The notes beneath the pieces are model-generated. The model saw only the letters and a list, made by a program, of their open reading frames with translations. It ran no database searches and was not told the origin of the DNA. The translations under genes and the position numbers were made by a program. From assembly GCA_016926475.1 (NCBI GenBank), contig JAFGON010000052.1, forward strand, positions 1 through 14,694: a stretch of DNA of 14,694 nt, in the 5' to 3' direction. The DNA comes from a candidate division WOR-3 bacterium (GTDB lineage Bacteria; SDB-A). Shown here piece by piece: positions 8,428 through 14,694 of this stretch; within the stretch, counting starts at the first letter, position 1; every line of letters starts with the position of its first letter.

Positions 8428-9529
8428 AATCCTCGTCCTTATCAGTGACTCTTACGGCGGAACAGAGAGAAGGTTTTCAAGGTATTTTGAGTACGCCAGA
8501 GATAAAAAAAATGATATTACGTTATTTATAAATAAAAGTCTTTTTTTGAAAATACAAAAATCCGGTCTTTTATCGGCAACAGAACAAATTGTCGTATTTC
8601 CAAATATTTTCAGCGCTTTTTACAACGGCAGATGGAAATACAAAAACCGATTTTCTTTTTTATTGAGTAAATTAGATGTTCTTATGGCTTCTTTTTATTT
8701 GACAATTTATGTTTTCGTAAAAAAACCAAAAGTCATCCATGCTGTACTATCTGGTGTCTACGCCGTTTTCCTTTTGTTGATTTTACAGTTGTTCAAGATA
8801 ACGATAACAATGCCATCTATAGACCTTTCAAAACTGACAAGTGAAAAATTCGGTTTGTTTTTCAACTTGCTCGCTTTGAAACTTTGCCACAGGGTAGACG
8901 TACTTTCTCCTGGAGCTGTGCCTGAAATCGTATTCAAGGGTATAAAAAGAGAGAAGATATTCGTGTCAAAGTGCAGTTTTACTGACACGGAAAAATTCAA
9001 ACCTTCTGATAAAGTCCCAAAAATTGTTTTTGCAGCGAGACTGGAAAGCTACCATAGGCCAATGACTTACCTGAAATCCGTGAAATTGGCGGGATTAAAA
9101 GACGCACAATTTTGCATTATTGGCAAAGGGTCTCAAGAGGATGAGTTGAAAAAAATTGTTGAAGAAGAATTGAAAGGTATCAACGTCAGGTTGTTTTTTA
9201 AAGAAGACATAAGCGAAGAACTCGCATCGGCTATTATTTTCGTAAGTCTAAAAGACGATAACTACCCCTCTCAAAGTCTCATCGAAGCAATGTCCTGTGG
9301 ATGTTCGATAATTTCTTCTAAAGGCGGAGACACTGAACTTTTGGTGAAAAAGGAGTTTGGTTTCATCGTCGATATTGACGAGCGGATTATTTCTGAGAAA
9401 ATCAAGGAACTATTGGATAATACTGAAAAGGCTAAAGAAATGGGGAATAAGGCGAGGCTTTTTATAAAAGAGAACCACACTGTTGAAAAATTCGACTGCT
9501 ACTTAAGAGACTTTTGGAATACCGGATAG
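8420..9529 (+). CDS. Glycosyltransferase, GT4-like, last gene of the glycan operon
   Basis: Probable GT-B glycosyltransferase of 369 residues. The N-terminus has ILVLISDSYGGTERRF, matching the GG(T/A)E-type loop of GT4 enzymes. A strongly hydrophobic stretch at about 88-128 may dock the enzyme on the membrane. The donor domain starts at KIVFAARLE (201-209) and continues with FCIIGKGSQEDELKK, FVSLKDDNYPSQSLIEAMSCGCSIISS (E289 in the conserved position), and KGGDTELL. The start ATG lies within the 3' end of the previous gene (8-base overlap). Its own 3' end overlaps the convergent AsnB gene by 27 bases. This is the last + strand gene of the cluster in the window. Sugar specificity is unknown. 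Confidence 0.87.
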   Translation: MNKILVLISDSYGGTERRFSRYFEYARDKKNDITLFINKSLFLKIQKSGLLSATEQIVVFPNIFSAFYNGRWKYKNRFSFLLSKLDVLMASFYLTIYVFVKKPKVIHAVLSGVYAVFLLLILQLFKITITMPSIDLSKLTSEKFGLFFNLLALKLCHRVDVLSPGAVPEIVFKGIKREKIFVSKCSFTDTEKFKPSDKVPKIVFAARLESYHRPMTYLKSVKLAGLKDAQFCIIGKGSQEDELKKIVEEELKGINVRLFFKEDISEELASAIIFVSLKDDNYPSQSLIEAMSCGCSIISSKGGDTELLVKKEFGFIVDIDERIISEKIKELLDNTEKAKEMGNKARLFIKENHTVEKFDCYLRDFWNTG

Positions 9530-11401
9530 GAACAACTCGGAATTAATAATTCTCCAAAAAACACTGTCGTATTTTTGTGTTTTTGTGATTTTATCCGGGT
9601 AAATATAGGACATCCATTCCTTTTCAGGTGTTGGAAATCCCAGCTTTGATTTTCTCCATACCGTTGAAGGAGAGACAATTCCTGCAACAGATTCTCTTAG
9701 AATCCATTTTTGCCAGCCCAAGTGAATCTTGTAACAGGACGGAATTTTCATTACGTATTCTATAAGCCTGTAATCCGTGAAGGGAACTCTCGACTCAACC
9801 GACCATCTCATGGAGTTTCTGTCCTCGTATCTAAGCAATCCCTGAAGGTTGAAACCCAGCTCGTCGTTGTGGAGAATTTTGTTGAAGGGAAGGTTTAGTC
9901 TTTCTCTTTGAATAGAGGAAATTTCACTCCAAGGGATTTTATTGTTTTCTGCTGTTTTAAAAGAACGTTTCTTTATATTTGTAATGTAAAATTGGGACAG
10001 AACTTCTCTGAGGTTTTTGGCAAATTCAGAATTTAGAATTTTGTAAATGGAGGATAGTTTCAATTCATTAAGAGTTTGTTTTATTCCGTAAAGCCTCTTT
10101 CTAAAAAGGAGATCTCTTAAATTGCCCTCGGCGAGGAAATAGGGATAGTAGAAAAAATACCCGCCGAATAATTCGTCGGCACCCTGACCGTCTAAGACAA
10201 CTTTTACGTGATTTGAAGCTTCTTTCATGACCCTGTATTGAGCGTAGATCGATGTTGATGAAAAGGGCTCATCTTGGCAATCAATAAGATCGGCCATGTC
10301 TGATTCGAATTCTTTAGCTTGAGGATAGATGAAAAAACCTTCGGCACCGGATTCTTTTATGATTTTGTTTGCCCAGAAGCTTTCGTCAACGTATTTTTCA
10401 TTTTTGTATGCAGAAGTGAATGTTTTTTGCCTTTCTCCTACGCTTTCGATCCCTTCTTCTTTAAGAAGATTGTTTATAATCATGACTATAGATGAGCTGT
10501 CTACGCCGCCTGAAAGGCATGATCCGACAGGAACGTCTGCTCTCAGCCTCAATTTGACAGAATCTATGAGAATATCTCTTACCTCGGATGAATAGGTTTT
10601 GGCTTTTTTCCCGTCGAATATTTCCCGGCGGAGTTCGAAAGGGCAGTTCCAGTATTTTTTTTCCTGGGCACTCAGGTTTTTCGTGTCAATTACTAAATTT
10701 GTAGAAGGTTTAAGTCTGTATACGCCTTCGTACATTGTTTTCTCGGAAAAGTCATGGAGCCAGGAAAATACATATATCATAAGTTGGTTTAAGTCCGGTT
10801 TTCTTTCTACAAGCCCGGAGGCGAACAGAGCTTTGATTTCGGATCCAAAGATAAAATAATTTTCCGTGGCGCGGTAGTAAAGAGATTTTACGGAGACTCT
10901 GTCAACTGACAGAAACAAAGCATTTTTGACGGAGTCGTAAAGAGCAAAAGCCCAGTCTCCGTTGAAATGTTTTACGCAGTTTTCTCCCCATACATCATAA
11001 GCCGCGAGGATGACTTCAGTGTCAGTGTTGGAGTAAAAAAAGCGGCCCCTAGATCTCAAATATTCTTTCAATTCGAGGTAATTGTATATCTCTCCGTTAA
11101 AGGCGATCCAATACCTTCGGTTTTTGTACGGCATAGGCTGATGACCGGCGCTGGAAGTGTCAATGATCGAAAGTCTCCTGTGCCCGAGAAGAAGTCTTGC
11201 GGGTCTGTTGAAGTCTTTTATGTGTGCTGGTTTATTGATTTTACTGTCGTCGCCCCGCAGTTCGGTGATGCATCCTGAATCGCTGACGTGAATAAACCCT
11301 TCATCGTCAGGGCCTCTGTGTTTTATGCGATTTGTCATATTCAGGATGACCACGGGATCGACGTCGCTATTTATTGAGAGAATTCCAGCGATTCCGCACA
11401 T
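9503..11401 (-). CDS. asnB: Second AsnB-type asparagine synthase / glycan amidotransferase
   Basis: Glutamine-dependent, ATP-driven amide-forming enzyme of 632 residues. Cys2 follows Met1 (MCGIAGIL), KHRGPDDEG is at 28-35, NGEIYN at 102-107, and DTEVIL at 127-132. A 25-30-residue insert (about 40-68) sits between RGPDD and GHRRLS, a layout seen in AsnB relatives of polysaccharide clusters. The synthetase domain carries SGGVDSSS at 297-304, DGQGADELFGGY at 404-415 and SVESRVPFTDYRLIEY near the C-terminus. One oddity is that the usual DRFGIKPLYY loop is DRVSVKSLYY here (D167 to Y176), losing the glycine and proline. The start is fixed by Cys2. The preceding diguanylate cyclase stop overlaps it as TGATG. 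It converges on the glycan operon, so a role in amidating the same glycan is a reasonable inference. Confidence 0.93.
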   Translation of the reverse strand: MCGIAGILSINSDVDPVVILNMTNRIKHRGPDDEGFIHVSDSGCITELRGDDSKINKPAHIKDFNRPARLLLGHRRLSIIDTSSAGHQPMPYKNRRYWIAFNGEIYNYLELKEYLRSRGRFFYSNTDTEVILAAYDVWGENCVKHFNGDWAFALYDSVKNALFLSVDRVSVKSLYYRATENYFIFGSEIKALFASGLVERKPDLNQLMIYVFSWLHDFSEKTMYEGVYRLKPSTNLVIDTKNLSAQEKKYWNCPFELRREIFDGKKAKTYSSEVRDILIDSVKLRLRADVPVGSCLSGGVDSSSIVMIINNLLKEEGIESVGERQKTFTSAYKNEKYVDESFWANKIIKESGAEGFFIYPQAKEFESDMADLIDCQDEPFSSTSIYAQYRVMKEASNHVKVVLDGQGADELFGGYFFYYPYFLAEGNLRDLLFRKRLYGIKQTLNELKLSSIYKILNSEFAKNLREVLSQFYITNIKKRSFKTAENNKIPWSEISSIQRERLNLPFNKILHNDELGFNLQGLLRYEDRNSMRWSVESRVPFTDYRLIEYVMKIPSCYKIHLGWQKWILRESVAGIVSPSTVWRKSKLGFPTPEKEWMSYIYPDKITKTQKYDSVFWRIINSELFLSGIPKVS

Positions 11402-12588
11402 CAGCTTTTGGACCTCTTGAATGATTTTATGCTTTTTTGAATGGCGAGCATTTTTGCGTTGAGGTATGAAATTGATCTTTCGAGGATAAAATTGTAGGAG
11501 CTGTTTCTGATTTTCACGACGAAGATAGATCTTTTTTCGGACAGGGATATGTTTTCGACTTTTCCGGTGAACGAAAAATTCAGGGGTTCACCTGAGAACC
11601 TGAGAATTTCCTCGAACCTCTCTGAGGTTATTTTGTTTTCAACGCCGGTTCTCAGATCTTTAATTTTCAGAGCCATGATTTTTTTGGGATTAGAGGGATA
11701 GGGCATCCATTGTATGATTTCAATCATGCCTCCAGTCGAGAATGATGGCATTCCGGGGAAATCTATTTCAAGGGACAGAATGTTGTCTTCTGAATCCAGG
11801 TTCGGGTCGTATATATACGTCCTGTTTCTGCCTTCCTCTTTAGCCCTGTAAAGAGCTTTGTCCGCTTGTTCCACCAGGTCTGATTCGGATCTTGAGTTGA
11901 ATTTCGGGTATTCGGAGATTCCAGATGATAGGGTTACGTTTAAACTGTTACCTTCGGATTTGAAATTCGTTCTTTCAATTTTTTTTCTAATTTTTTCAGC
12001 TATTTCAAAAGCTTTTGAGGCTTCCGCGGATGGCATCAACACCACGATTTCTTCACCGCCGTACCTGCACGCGGCGCCTGAAGAAGATGTCTCGTTTCTG
12101 ATGATTTCGGAGACTTCTCTGAGGACAGAATCCCCTGTCTGATGTCCGTATGTGTCGTTTATTTGCTTGAAATGGTCTAAGTCGAAAAAAATGACCGAAA
12201 AAGGAGAAGAATCATCCGCGGACAGAAACAGTTGTCTTGCATTTTTGTTGAAATAATCTCTCATATAAAGTTTGGTCAATTCGTCGTATTTTGCACTCTG
12301 CATTTTCATGACGAACTCTTCGCATTTTGAGCATTCTTCGAAAGTAAAAGTGTTGACAGAAATGTTTTTCTTGCGGCATCTTGCTCTAATGACTGAAGCT
12401 GTAACACCGCCGGTATTTTTCTCTCCCAGTAAAACAGTAGCTTCGAGGTATTCACAAGCAGGATACATCATCGTGCATTCGTCGCAGACCCATGGACTTA
12501 TGGAATAGATTGTCGGCTTGGAAGCGATATCGCATATCTCTCCTATCTCCGATTCTATCCTGAAAGAACACGGTCTGTACCTTTTCAT
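11401..12588 (-). CDS. Diguanylate cyclase (GGDEF domain) with cysteine-rich N-terminus and unassigned C-terminal domain
   Basis: Predicted to make c-di-GMP from two GTP. Residues 1-90 hold eight cysteines (7, 19, 35, 38, 45, 71, 86, 89), including C-x2-C-x6-C and a later C-x2-C, which could bind zinc or an iron-sulfur cluster and act as a sensor. No transmembrane segment is obvious, so it is probably cytosolic. The GGDEF domain runs from about 99 (YDELTKLYMRDYF) to 260. It has DLDHFKQINDTYGH from 136 (D136 metal ligand), GGEE at 177-180, and ADKALYRAKEEGRNR. The RxxD inhibitory site normally sited nine residues before GGEEF is absent (SSSG there). Residues 262-395 match no domain recognised here. 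A clear GAGGGG ribosome binding site precedes the ATG. The stop overlaps asnB as TGATG, so the two are coupled. What the cysteines sense is unknown. Confidence 0.88.
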   Translation of the reverse strand: MKRYRPCSFRIESEIGEICDIASKPTIYSISPWVCDECTMMYPACEYLEATVLLGEKNTGGVTASVIRARCRKKNISVNTFTFEECSKCEEFVMKMQSAKYDELTKLYMRDYFNKNARQLFLSADDSSPFSVIFFDLDHFKQINDTYGHQTGDSVLREVSEIIRNETSSSGAACRYGGEEIVVLMPSAEASKAFEIAEKIRKKIERTNFKSEGNSLNVTLSSGISEYPKFNSRSESDLVEQADKALYRAKEEGRNRTYIYDPNLDSEDNILSLEIDFPGMPSFSTGGMIEIIQWMPYPSNPKKIMALKIKDLRTGVENKITSERFEEILRFSGEPLNFSFTGKVENISLSEKRSIFVVKIRNSSYNFILERSISYLNAKMLAIQKSIKSFKRSKS

Positions 12589-12594
12589 TTTTTT

Positions 12595-12600
12595 CCCCTC
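12595..12600 (-). promoter_or_regulatory. Ribosome binding site of the diguanylate cyclase gene
   Basis: Read on the - strand this is GAGGGG, six bases before the ATG whose A is at 12588. It fixes the start of the diguanylate cyclase. Confidence 0.75.
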
Positions 12601-12611
12601 AATTTTTCATA

Positions 12612-12617
12612 ATTATA
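12612..12617 (-). promoter_or_regulatory. Candidate -10 box for the diguanylate cyclase operon
   Basis: On the - strand this reads TATAAT, a perfect match to the sigma-70 -10 consensus, 23 bases before the ATG. The -35 partner is poor: 17 bases upstream reads TTTTAA. A short palindrome CTTCGAAG at 12621-12628 lies in the spacer and might be a regulator site. AT-rich DNA makes chance matches likely. Confidence 0.35.
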
Positions 12618-12659
12618 AGGCTTCGAAGGCATCATTAAAAATAAAAATTGTCCAAAAAT

Positions 12660-12686
12660 TTGACGCCATGTTATATTTACGATAAT
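12660..12686 (+). promoter_or_regulatory. Candidate sigma-70-like promoter of the carboxyltransferase operon
   Basis: TTGACG at 12660-12665 is close to the -35 consensus. GATAAT at 12681-12686 (spacer 15) or TAATAG at 12683-12688 (spacer 17) could be the -10. Transcription would begin near 12693, at the left edge of the inverted repeat below. Sequence-only call in a low-GC gap. Confidence 0.4.
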
Positions 12687-12692
12687 AGTTGA

Positions 12693-12712
12693 AATATTGT
12701 AATAACAATATT
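12693..12712 (+). repeat. Perfect 8-bp inverted repeat (possible operator or 5' hairpin)
   Basis: AATATTGT and ACAATATT are exact reverse complements separated by AATA. The repeat lies between the candidate -10 and the ribosome binding site, so it could be a regulator operator or a hairpin at the mRNA 5' end. The stem is AT-rich and weak as RNA, which slightly favours a protein-binding site. Confidence 0.6.
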
Positions 12713-12714
12713 AA

Positions 12715-12720
12715 AGAGGT
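12715..12720 (+). promoter_or_regulatory. Ribosome binding site of the carboxyltransferase gene
   Basis: AGAGGT stands four bases before the ATG at 12725 and supports that start. Confidence 0.7.
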
Positions 12721-12724
12721 GTAA

Positions 12725-14272
12725 ATGAGTGAAGAGCAGTTGAAAAGATTGCATGATATGAAAGAGCAGGCTTTTCTCGGAGGCGGAGAAGAGAGAATAG
12801 AGCAGCAGCATGAGAAAGGAAAAATGACCGCGCGAGAAAGACTTGCAAAACTTCTCGACGAAAACTCTTTTGAAGAATTTGATATGTTTGTCACCCACAG
12901 GAGCGATGATCCAAATCTCGCGGAGAAAAAAATACTATCCGATGGCGTAATAACCGGCTACGGAACGATAAACGGTAGGCTAGTTTTCGTTTTTTCTCAT
13001 GATTTCACAGTTTTTGGAGGTAGCCTTTCTGAGACATTCGCTGAAAAAATTGTCAAAGTGATGGATACAGCAGCAAAAGTGGGAGCGCCGATAATAGGGC
13101 TTAATGATTCAGGCGGCGCGAGGATTCAGGAAGGTATAGAATCTTTAGCCGGATACGCCGAAATATTTTACAGAAACGTCATCTATTCCGGAGTTGTCCC
13201 TCAGATTTCCCTTGTCATGGGGCCTTGCGCGGGAGGTGCGGTTTACAGCCCGGCCATTACGGATTTTATAGTCATGGTCGACAAAAAAAGCTATATGTTC
13301 GTCACGGGTCCAAAAGTCGTCAAAACCGTGACGAGTGAAGTTGTAGACGAAGAAGTTTTAGGCGGAGCGAGGATTCATTCAACAAAAAGCGGCGTTTCGC
13401 ATTTTGTGACGGAGGAAGAGGAAGAGGCTCTCTTGGTTGTAAAAAAACTCCTGAGCTTTTTCCCTCAAAACAACATGGAGGATCCCGATATTCTGCCTTG
13501 CAACGATCCGGTCGATAGGATTGAATTATATCTTAACGAAATCATACCGGAAAATCCTAATAAGCCCTACGACATGAAGGAAATAATCGAAAAAGTTCTA
13601 GATGCCGGTGAGTTTGTCGAAATACATCAAAATTACGCTCCGAACATAATAATTGGTTTTGGAAGACTGAACGGTCATTCGGTAGGGATTGTCGCTAACC
13701 AACCGAGGTACCTGGCAGGTGTCCTCGATATTGAGGCGTCTGTGAAAGCAGCGAGGTTTGTGAGGTTTTGCGACTCTTTCAACATACCAATAATTACTTT
13801 TGTCGATGTTCCCGGGTTTATGCCGGGGACAAAACAAGAGCACGGAGGCATCATAAAACATGGGGCGAAACTACTTTTCGCTTTCGCCGAAGCTACAGTT
13901 CCGAAATTAACCGTCATAACAAGGAAGGCTTTCGGCGGAGCTTACGATGTAATGAGCTCCAAGCATTTGCGCGCGGATTTGAACTACGCCTGGCCGAGCG
14001 CTATGATAGCAGTTATGGGCCCGAGAGGCGCGGTAGAGATACTTCACAGAAAAGAGATAAAAAGCTCCGAAAATCCCGAAGAGACAGCGAAAATTTTCGA
14101 AGAAGAATACACGAATAAATTTGCCAACCCCTATCTTGCAGCATCCAGGGGGTATGTCGATGATGTGATTGAACCGGCGACGACCCGATTCCGGCTGATA
14201 AAAGGATTGGAAATGCTCGCTACTAAAAGAGAATCGTTGCCGCCAAAAAAACACGGGAACATCCCGCTATAG
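12725..14272 (+). CDS. mmdA: Acyl-CoA carboxyltransferase subunit (methylmalonyl-CoA decarboxylase alpha / propionyl-CoA carboxylase beta)
   Basis: Transfers a carboxyl group between an acyl-CoA (typically methylmalonyl-CoA/propionyl-CoA) and the biotin of a carrier protein. The 515-residue length is full for the family. It has two crotonase-fold halves. The N-terminal half contains [15 protein letters not shown] at 32-46, FGGSLSE from 97, the oxyanion-type GGARIQEG at 130-137 and [12 protein letters not shown] at 166-177. The C-terminal half contains [10 protein letters not shown] at 360-369 and [11 protein letters not shown] from 403. The next genes are an OadG-like membrane subunit and a probable biotin carrier, which favours a sodium-pumping decarboxylase over a biosynthetic carboxylase. 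The membrane beta subunit is not in the window. Start is supported by AGAGGT four bases upstream. Decarboxylase versus carboxylase cannot be settled from this subunit alone. Confidence 0.93.
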   Translation: MSEEQLKRLHDMKEQAFLGGGEERIEQQHEKGKMTARERLAKLLDENSFEEFDMFVTHRSDDPNLAEKKILSDGVITGYGTINGRLVFVFSHDFTVFGGSLSETFAEKIVKVMDTAAKVGAPIIGLNDSGGARIQEGIESLAGYAEIFYRNVIYSGVVPQISLVMGPCAGGAVYSPAITDFIVMVDKKSYMFVTGPKVVKTVTSEVVDEEVLGGARIHSTKSGVSHFVTEEEEEALLVVKKLLSFFPQNNMEDPDILPCNDPVDRIELYLNEIIPENPNKPYDMKEIIEKVLDAGEFVEIHQNYAPNIIIGFGRLNGHSVGIVANQPRYLAGVLDIEASVKAARFVRFCDSFNIPIITFVDVPGFMPGTKQEHGGIIKHGAKLLFAFAEATVPKLTVITRKAFGGAYDVMSSKHLRADLNYAWPSAMIAVMGPRGAVEILHRKEIKSSENPEETAKIFEEEYTNKFANPYLAASRGYVDDVIEPATTRFRLIKGLEMLATKRESLPPKKHGNIPL

Positions 14273-14276
14273 AGCA

Positions 14277-14660
14277 ATGGTAAATTTTTCTGGTATCTTA
14301 AATTCAGCCACAGAAGGCGCCCTTTCGCCGGGAATGCTCGCTATCGTGGGTATGTTGGTCGTCTTTATCGGTCTGGTACTCCTTCAATTTTTCGTCAACA
14401 TCTTTCATTCCATACTCCTGGGCATTGAAGCAAAGGAGAATAAAAAACGAGCCAAAAAGATAAGAGACGGAGAACAAAACACTAACGTTTCAAAAGAAGA
14501 AGCTGTCGCGATAGCTCTCGCGCTCGATATCTATCATAGAAAATTTATGGCTGAACATGATTATATTTTGACTTTAAAGAAATACACAAAAAACGTCACT
14601 CCCTGGAAAACAGGAAACATGAACGGTTTCCCTAATGTTTTCAAGAAATCCTGGAGGTAG
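14277..14660 (+). CDS. OadG-family gamma subunit of a sodium-pump decarboxylase
   Basis: Small membrane protein of 127 residues, likely anchoring a biotin-dependent decarboxylase complex to its sodium-pumping beta subunit. One transmembrane helix spans about 20-45 (LAIVGMLVVFIGLVLLQFFV), preceded by a short N-terminus. It is followed by a basic, charged segment (KENKKRAKKIRDGE), then EEAVAIALALDIYH at 74-87 and TPWK at 108-111. These match the helix / EExAAIxAA / PWK plan of the OadG family. It begins four bases after the carboxyltransferase stop; the upstream AGAG is only a weak ribosome binding site, so coupling is probable. The start is somewhat uncertain because methionines at 20 and 26 also exist, but those would cut into the helix. 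Confidence 0.82.
   Translation: MVNFSGILNSATEGALSPGMLAIVGMLVVFIGLVLLQFFVNIFHSILLGIEAKENKKRAKKIRDGEQNTNVSKEEAVAIALALDIYHRKFMAEHDYILTLKKYTKNVTPWKTGNMNGFPNVFKKSWR
14653..14657 (+). promoter_or_regulatory. Ribosome binding site of the gene at the right edge
   Basis: GGAGG five bases before the ATG at 14663, overlapping the last codons and stop of the OadG-like gene. It supports a real gene start there. Confidence 0.75.
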
Positions 14661-14662
14661 AG

Positions 14663-14694
14663 ATGAGAAAGTATTCTTTTATCATAAACGACAG
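14663..14694 (+). CDS. Start of a probable biotin carrier protein gene (truncated by the window)
   Basis: Only ten full codons are visible: MRKYSFIIND. This follows the common opening of biotin carboxyl carrier subunits in this operon type (M-[RK]-K-Y-x-[IV]-x-[IV]-N-G/D). Its ATG is two bases after the OadG-like stop and behind a strong ribosome binding site. The identity rests mainly on gene order, because carboxyltransferase, OadG and biotin carrier genes often occur together. The biotin-accepting lysine lies outside the window. Confidence 0.5.
   Translation, partial: MRKYSFIIND

Noticed and set aside
9540-9552. Inverted repeat GAATTA-A-TAATTC just after the last glycosyltransferase gene, as a terminator
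   Set aside because: The loop is one base, the stem is AT-only apart from the ends, and no T-run follows. It also lies inside the coding sequence of the convergent AsnB gene.
9557-9584. AAAAACAC / GTGTTTTT stem with a 12-base loop as a terminator for the glycan operon
   Set aside because: The stem is weak, with few G-C pairs and a large loop, and it lies inside the AsnB gene. A-rich/T-rich pairs like this are expected by chance here. It is worth testing by 3'-end mapping only.
12613-12898. Two open frames on the - strand across the start of the carboxyltransferase gene
   Set aside because: They run through the divergent promoter gap and a conserved coding region, lack ribosome binding sites and show low-complexity composition.
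13768-14118. A 116-codon open frame on the + strand inside the carboxyltransferase gene, rich in Arg and Ser
   Set aside because: Out of frame with a highly conserved enzyme and with no family features. It is a codon-use shadow.
1-14694. CRISPR arrays, tRNA or rRNA genes, transposases, integrases, toxin-antitoxin pairs or defence genes
   Set aside because: None were seen by eye. There are no regularly spaced repeats, no tRNA-like cloverleaf segments and no transposase or nuclease motifs in the main genes.

Overview
The window is bacterial DNA that is almost entirely coding. It looks like a piece of chromosome carrying a cell-surface glycan cluster next to an energy-metabolism operon. The host cannot be named from the sequence. 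A biotin-type acyl-CoA carboxyltransferase/decarboxylase followed by an OadG-like membrane subunit suggests an anaerobic or fermentative bacterium with a sodium-pump decarboxylase. The glycan cluster is strongly AT-rich and the flanking operon much less so.

Region 1 (1-9529, + strand) holds eight genes packed into one transcription unit. They encode a zinc-ribbon class I methyltransferase (its 5' end lies outside the window), a GT4-like glycosyltransferase, an unusual glycosyltransferase-like protein, a glutamine-dependent asparagine synthase (AsnB-type), two different NAD-dependent sugar epimerase/dehydratases and two more glycosyltransferases. Junctions overlap by 4 to 13 bases or are 1 base apart, so translation is probably coupled throughout. 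Together they look like part of a pathway that makes, links, methylates and amidates nucleotide-sugar-derived residues of an exopolysaccharide or O-antigen-like polymer. No flippase, polymerase, initiating phosphoglycosyl transferase or export gene is visible, so the cluster continues to the left.

Region 2 (9503-12588, - strand) is a two-gene operon: a diguanylate cyclase with a cysteine-rich N-terminus, coupled by a TGATG junction to a second AsnB-type amidotransferase. The second AsnB converges on the glycan operon and overlaps its last gene by 27 bases. This pairs a c-di-GMP-producing enzyme with a probable glycan-modifying enzyme.

Region 3 (12725 to the right edge, + strand) is divergent from region 2. 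It encodes the carboxyltransferase subunit of a methylmalonyl-CoA decarboxylase/propionyl-CoA carboxylase-type enzyme, an OadG-like membrane gamma subunit, and the first ten codons of a gene that is probably the biotin carrier protein. The 136-base gap between regions 2 and 3 holds candidate promoters in both directions and a perfect 8-bp inverted repeat just upstream of the carboxyltransferase ribosome binding site. No tRNA, rRNA, CRISPR array, insertion sequence or integrase was seen.
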